Positions 58,700 to 64,000 of a stretch of 64,000 nt of DNA are shown piece after piece (the first letter of the stretch is position 1; each line of letters opens with the position of its first letter). Source of the DNA: Phoronis australis. Taxonomy: Eukaryota; Phoronida; Phoronidae. Location of the stretch: contig NMRA01000974.1 of NCBI GenBank assembly GCA_002633005.1, forward strand, positions 18,121 through 82,120, written 5' to 3'. The translations under genes and the position numbers were made by a program. The notes under the pieces are model-generated. The model made no database searches and was not told the origin of the DNA. It saw nothing but the letters and a program-made list of their open reading frames with translations.

Positions 58700-59730
58700 A
58701 GTCGGAATTGACATGAATAAAGTTTTTTTTATTTGTGTCTATTTAGTGACCATTTTAAGGGTGTACTGTATTATATAGTTTTATAGTTATTTAAGCATTG
58801 ATTACATTGTTTACAAATGGGCTTAGTTCCAATTACTGCCAATCGTGATTCTTGAATCTAAGTATCGACTCCTTCTCAAGCAGGGACAACAGTGGTTTTA
58901 AATTTTATGTGACTGAATGAGACTCTCTGACTTTGTGAAGACTGACAGGACAAGGTAGTCTACTAACTACATTTAGTTTCGGCAAGGTTATGCGCGAGAT
59001 TGAGGTGGGTGAGGTTGAAGGGCAGTGGTCCTAAACCTTTCAGTCGGCAATGAAATGACGCGACATTGACACGGATTTGATATATGTATCATGGTTGATA
59101 ATTCATCAATATTCCTACTTCATTCTCTTTTACATAGACTATCATGTAATCCTGTTACCTCTGTTGTGAAATATTGAGTGTATACTACGCATGTAAAAAA
59201 CGGAACAGCTTGTGTATTGCTGAATAGTGAGCATAGCACCCCAATGATATTGGTTATTTGTTTGTTGTACTTTGAGCCGATGACCAAATGTACAAATAAA
59301 GAAGAAAAAAATCGGTGTAGTCTGGAATACGCACTAAATGGTAGTTAGTTGTAATGTGCCGCGTTTACACGAGAGACAGTTGACCCGGCGAAGCTCACAC
59401 GGAACAGCTGCTCCAGTGCAAGTGTGTGTGCAAACAAGACTGACAGCGATCGAGCCAGTGACACCACGCGGCGACCAGTTTTTTGACACCGGTTAGACAG
59501 GTAGAGCGAGTTACACTCGATCAGTTGCTTCAGTGTCAACTACATGTCTAATTAAGTGCCGTTTACACTACAAACCTTGACTCAGACCACCTGAAACGGA
59601 ACGAGATGTTCCAGTGTGTAAACGGGACTGACACGCAGCAAATTTACACCGCAGTGACATCTTTTGCCACCCGTTTGTGAGGTGCGGCAATGTTGCGCTC
59701 AACATCTTGCTCTGTGTCAGTCATATGTCT
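58700..59730. other. intergenic, nothing certain
   Basis: Bases 59350-59650 have several GTTTACAC and CAGTGT words on both strands, suggesting the outer part of the inverted element that follows, but no boundary can be fixed. Confidence 0.4.
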
Positions 59731-60807
59731 AGGCAATGACCATCGCCTCTGTTGGCCCGAAGCAGAGGCGATGTAGAGGCTATAGGCGCTATGTACGCCG
59801 GAAGCTTTTCGGCGAATTATGCCTCGCACCGACTAAACCATCAAAGTCACGTTGTTATAAATACCTTTTGCGCATAGAGGAACACCTTAGGAGATTGTCG
59901 ATGTGTTTAAGTTCTTCCAACTCGAACAAATACTCCCGTTATAAAACTTTTTCTTCGAGCAGTCCGTATTTCAGTTCCCAAAATCGTGAAATCAAAATTT
60001 TCATTTTTTTAACCAGGCCGAAGGTCAGAAGTTGCGATCCTATCGGCGAACTTTGAAAGCTGAAGTTCCCGCCCTTTGCGTACGTGCTGCCTGGAACCAG
60101 CCGTGCATTTGCCGTGTTGTTAAACATTAAAATGTCAAATATGTGCACAAAGACTTTTAAATGTCATATCAACAGCATTTATTTTATCAAATACAAACAA
60201 TAATTCATTGAAATACAAACAGTTTCAAGTAACGCCAATTAAAGACAAGTATAAGTGGTGGCATTTTGGAAACGAACATTTGACTGACAAGACCGCAATG
60301 GCTCACCTTTGGCCTATTTAAAAATTATTGAGGTTATGAAGTCACATCACCTAGCGAGCGCGGTAAAAGTTGGAGCGTGCGCAGTNTTAAAGACAAGTAT
60401 AAGTGGTGGCATTTTGGAAACGAACATTTGACTGACAAGACCGCAATGGCTCACCTTTGGCCTATTTAAAAATTATTGAGGTTATGAAGTCACATCACCT
60501 AGCGAGCGCGGTAAAAGTTGGAGCGTGCGCAGTACAAGAAATTTGATTTCACGATTTTGGGAACTGAAATGGGGACTGATCGAAGAAAAAGTTTCATAAC
60601 GGGAGTATTTGTTCGAGTTGGAAGGACTTAAACACATCGACAACCTCCTAAGGTGTTCCTCTATGCGCAAAAGGTATTTATAACAGCTTGACTTTGATGG
60701 TTTAGTCAGTGCGAGGCATAATTCGCCGAAAAGCTTCCGGTGTACAGAGCGCCTATAGTCTCTACATCGCCTCTGCTTCGGGCCAACAGAGGCGATGGTC
60801 ATTGCCT
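59731..60807. mobile_element. large inverted repeat (arms about 270 bp) with central loop
   Basis: The left arm 59731-60002 (AGGCAATGACCATCGCCTCT onward) is matched in reverse complement by 60541-60807, with about 93 percent agreement by eye; both arms consequently show the same 106-codon frame on opposite strands. Each arm also has a short internal hairpin, ATCGCCTCTG..CAGAGGCGAT. The loop (60003-60540) contains a perfect 147-bp duplication split by an N. No transposase; a foldback-type element is likely. Confidence 0.85.
60239..60533. repeat. exact 147-bp tandem duplication around an N (likely assembly artefact)
   Basis: 60239-60385 and 60387-60533 appear identical base for base, separated only by the N at 60386. 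An exact duplication meeting at a one-base gap is the usual signature of two overlapping contigs joined without merging. Confidence 0.85.
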
Positions 60808-60941
60808 ATCATATGTCTAAACGCGAAACTGGGGCAAGGCGGAAAGAATCATCTCTTCTGCGCTTGTGCAATGACCTACATACGGCGGGTTTTCTGTCTC
60901 TGCAACTCCTGGCGTGTCTTCAGTAGACGCTAGGACCTACG

Positions 60942-61045
60942 CTAGGACCTAGCTAAAACCTAGGCAAAGTCACGTGTTCTCATTTAAAATATACGGCAAT
61001 TTCTCACGTAATCTCGCGAAATCTTGCTTTTTAGCGAGGTCCTAG
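60942..61045. mobile_element. 104-bp foldback MITE
   Basis: CTAGGACCTAGCTAAAA (60942-60958) is the reverse complement of TTTTAGCGAGGTCCTAG (61029-61045) with one mismatch. An extra CGCTAGGACCTA unit precedes the left end. It lies 260 bases upstream of the aquaporin start. Confidence 0.75.
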
Positions 61046-61304
61046 CTTTACTGAACCGAAAGCCGCTATTTGAAAACCTGCGCATGTGCATTCCACTCTC
61101 CAGCGTACAATGTCCGTCTTGCCACAGTTAACGTTGTTCTGAATGCAATGAAATAATTTTTGAGGATCTAGCAGGTTTCAGAATAAAATGCTTCATGGTT
61201 AACAATACTTCTGTTTTGAATATCATAAATAATTAGCTGCACAAGCGAAGTATTCTCGTATAGACATAAATAATTTCAGGGTCTACAAGTTCACGTGTAG
61301 CTAC

Positions 61305-64000
61305 ATGAGGCGCGAGGTGTCGTCTGTTGAGCTATGGAAGGCCGTTTTGGCAGAGTTCCTGGGAACTTTCATGCTGATATCCTTCAACATGAACAACGGC
61401 ATGAACAAAAACACAGATGGATCACCAGGTGAATAATGTTTCACAACTTACATTGAAGAAATTTCGTTTGTCAAAGATAGTAAAGTGCCTTAGGTCTGTA
61501 CCATGTCTGAACACACCTTGCAGTTGTACCAGTTAAAAAGGCGATAAACCCGCTTTCCATCACACAAACAACTTATAGAGTATTTCAGAGCTTCTGCAGA
61601 ACTGGCATTTCGTTACTGCTTGAGACTAGGCTGTGCAAGTGGGCTTGCTCTGGCGTGCCAATTTATGGACTAAGTATGATTTAAAGTAGTAACGAACTTT
61701 CAGTTCCTTGCAAATCCAGAAATGACTTCTCATCAGAGTGAGAAACAGGTTGAAACCAATTTTGCTGCGGAAAGTGTGTGAAATCAAAGCGTTCGCTTGG
61801 ATGTCACTTTAAGACTGCCCTGCTAGCTGCCGCACTAGATTCCCTATACGAGCTTGCCGAGAATGGAGAATACACTAACACCAGCTATCACGTGATCTGT
61901 ACTGAAATGTATAGGCACCTAAAACTGACATTGATCTAGAAAACAGTTTGATCATTGACACATTTGCAAACATTCAGTACCCAGATATGGGGTAAGGCTG
62001 TCATTCAGCAAGTGTAAAATCCACACGAACTCCGTATAGCGATGGCGAGATAGTCACGTGATCATGAAATGGCTCCTACCGGGCTATTCAGGTCAAGTAA
62101 TGGAAAGTCGTCTATAGGTGATGATAAATATTTGAAAAATTTGTAATGAAAAACCCTTGTCTTCTAGGATTTTAATTGTTGCAGATTTAAGATTTGCGTT
62201 GGGATGTGGGATGGCGCTCTTAGTTCTGATCGAATGCTTCGTTCATATCAGCGGAGGTCACATGAACCCGGCCATTAGTGTCTCATTCCTCATAACACAC
62301 AGAATTTCAGTGTTGAGAGGTAATACCTGTGTTTAGAAATCTTGTTTGCAAACGTTGAACACCATTCTGGACAGGTGATTTTCTTTCTCAATAAAGAGCT
62401 TCCGTTGTAGGCTACTTTTTAGCAACCGTAGTCTAATGATATTTATAAGTTCAAGAAATTTTTACCCTAAATAGAGTGCCCATGATAACTCTGTGGAAAG
62501 TTAAGAAAACAAAGTGGCCATTCCATTTTAAGCTAAATTAAAGTAATTGGTTCTAATATGTTACCAATAGACTAATCATCCTAGTATTGAAATGTTTGTT
62601 TGTTTGATAAATGTGTGAAATAACAGAAATATCTAATGTTTTCAGCATTTCTGTACATAATAGCCCAAAGTGTGGGCTCTGTTGCAGCTGTCCTGTCTTG
62701 GTCAAAGTAAGTCGAATACTTTCTTTAACTAAGGGCTCTGTCACCCAAAGTAGATCTCACTACGTGCCCAAGAAATTTCGTACCCAAGAAATTTGAAACA
62801 ACAAACGTTGAAACAACTTGTTGACAATCTTTGTAAGACAGTGTTTTAGGAGGGAGGAGTGAGGCGGGGTGCAGGGTGAGAAGGAGGGATGGTGAGAGGG
62901 AGGGAGGAAGGAAAGGAATAGCAAATTAATTAAGCTCAAACTTAAGTTGTAAATTAACTAATACATGGAATGGAAGAAAAAACAAGGCATTAAAAATGCA
63001 AAAAAATACAAACTTAAAGGCAAAGTTAGAACATCTCAGGCACAGTGCAATTTTATTGTTTTCACAGTATATTACAGGTGTTTTGAGCAACACGGTCTCG
63101 GACGTTCAAATAAAGAATTTGGTGCGACTGAACTGAGCCTTTAAGAATTTTGTACGTGTAGTATTAGGACTTACGTGTCTCCTCCCCTCCCCTAAGCAGA
63201 CTGACCATTTAATTAGAATTAGTGGCGGTACACGCATCATTTGTCTTGAACATAAGTTTACTTATTCAAACAAAACCCGATTTTGAAAAATAATTTGAGT
63301 TTATGGTGCTTGACGCGAGTAATGATTCAGTGATGAAATTTGTTAAAAATGAACTGCCAAATCCACGCAAAATTCACCAGAAAATAAAGGATTATAAATT
63401 TTTCAAGAAAGAAGATACTCCGAAAGCTAATATTCTGTAGTACAAATATATTATCAAAGTTATTGCTTACCCATTCTCCAGGTGTTTCATGTTATTCACA
63501 AACAATAACCCTTAATGGGTTGACCCAATAACCTAATAGACACCTCTTTATTGGTTTGCATTTCTATTTTTACTCCTTGAAGGTATGCCTTTATGTCAAG
63601 ATTTTATTATATAGAGACCGTGCTGTTTGTTTTCGTATTAAAATTGAATGTTGCCATTGCATTGATTTGAGCATGCCTAAGAGTACAAATTCGACCTTGG
63701 GTGTCAACCTTTTGCTCTTTATTTGTGATTCGCGTACACTAACTCATATAATAGCAATTCTTGTTATTGTTGTGTACCTTTACAAAAACATAAAATAACG
63801 TTGTTGTTTAACCTTGTGTTGATGTCTGTCATTTGTGTACGTGCGTGCGTGCATGCGTGTGTGTGCATATGATATTAATCCGAAAAAATAGTATCATATT
63901 AATTGATTATGAAATATTCTGTCACATTTTTCAGTTCGCTCGGCGAGCCGTTTGCCAGCACCATTGGTGGGCCGTCACTGCATCCATCCATCAGTTTGGT
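61305..64000 (+). CDS. aquaporin (MIP family), first four located exons, runs off the window
   Basis: Six-helix water/solute channel of the plasma membrane. Exons 61305-61428, 62185-62319, 62646-62706 and 63935-64000+, with consistent phases (1, 1, 2) and GT-AG borders. Exon 1: SSVELWKAVLAEFLGTFMLI, the typical first helix. Exon 2: RFALGCGMALLVLIECFVH, then ISGGHMNPAIS with the first NPA box. Exon 3: FLYIIAQSVGSVAAVLSWS, helix 3. Exon 4: SLGEPFASTIGGPSLHPSI, loop C. The second NPA and selectivity-filter Arg lie beyond the window. The helix-2 position that is Phe in water-selective aquaporins (AQP1 Phe56) appears to be Cys (in LGCGMA). An acceptor at 61279 leaves the frame open upstream, so the N-terminus may extend into an earlier exon. 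Confidence 0.92.
62850..62925 (+). repeat. polypurine GGGA-rich tract
   Basis: About 75 bases almost entirely A and G (GGAGGGAGGAGTGAGGCGGG and on), in aquaporin intron 3. Multiple GGG runs could form a quadruplex or triplex. Confidence 0.85.
63836..63867. repeat. (GTGC)n / (GT)n microsatellite
   Basis: GTACGTGCGTGCGTGCATGCGTGTGTGTGC, 70 bases before aquaporin exon 4. Confidence 0.9.

Noticed and set aside
59736-60056. 106-codon frame also found at 60482-60802 on the other strand
   Set aside because: Both frames arise from the inverted-repeat arms, so the duplication does not support coding.

Overview
The window is intron-rich, AT-leaning, repeat-laden genomic DNA from an animal. Coding exons are short, carry GT-AG splice sites and sit in multi-kilobase introns. 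Degenerate LINE, hAT-like and TTAA-flanked elements fill the space between genes. The genes (TP53RK, a FIT-family protein, an animal-type phytanoyl-CoA dioxygenase-like enzyme, a death-fold protein, an aquaporin) fit a bilaterian. My guess is a marine invertebrate, possibly a hemichordate or other invertebrate deuterostome; that guess rests on general look and is not proven here.

Layout. 1-5.4 kb: minisatellites and repeat fragments. 5.46-10.89 kb (minus): TP53RK in two exons; its 4.7-kb intron holds a higher-order repeat array (6.7-8.7 kb) and an inverted-repeat element (8.69-10.44 kb). 11.17-12.08 kb (plus): a FITM-family gene, head-to-head with TP53RK across 282 bp. 13.5-14.7 kb: a possible membrane-protein first exon, a weak protease-like exon and two hairpins. 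16.7-19.3 kb (minus): the last three exons of a coiled-coil plus death-fold gene. 19.3-33.7 kb: no convincing gene; a dead LINE, a 412-bp foldback and short repeats. 33.75-44.75 kb (minus): a PhyH-family dioxygenase in six located exons, whose introns hold a TTAA-flanked element (36.4-38.1 kb) and a second higher-order array (41.3-43.1 kb). 44.8-61.2 kb: intergenic repeats, including a 2.1-kb directly repeated segment flanking two dead LINEs and a large inverted repeat with an assembly gap. 61.3-64.0 kb (plus): the 5' part of an aquaporin gene running off the end.

The genes are unrelated housekeeping and metabolic functions: tRNA modification (TP53RK, KEOPS complex), ER lipid metabolism (FITM), Fe(II)/2-oxoglutarate oxidation (PhyH), signalling scaffold (death fold) and water or solute transport (aquaporin). 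Only TP53RK and FITM look functionally coupled, through a shared promoter region. The most striking non-coding signal is a repeat family whose three-part higher-order unit presents a CTCF-core-like motif (CCACTAGGKGGC) every 130-160 bp, in two arrays 33 kb apart with the same orientation.
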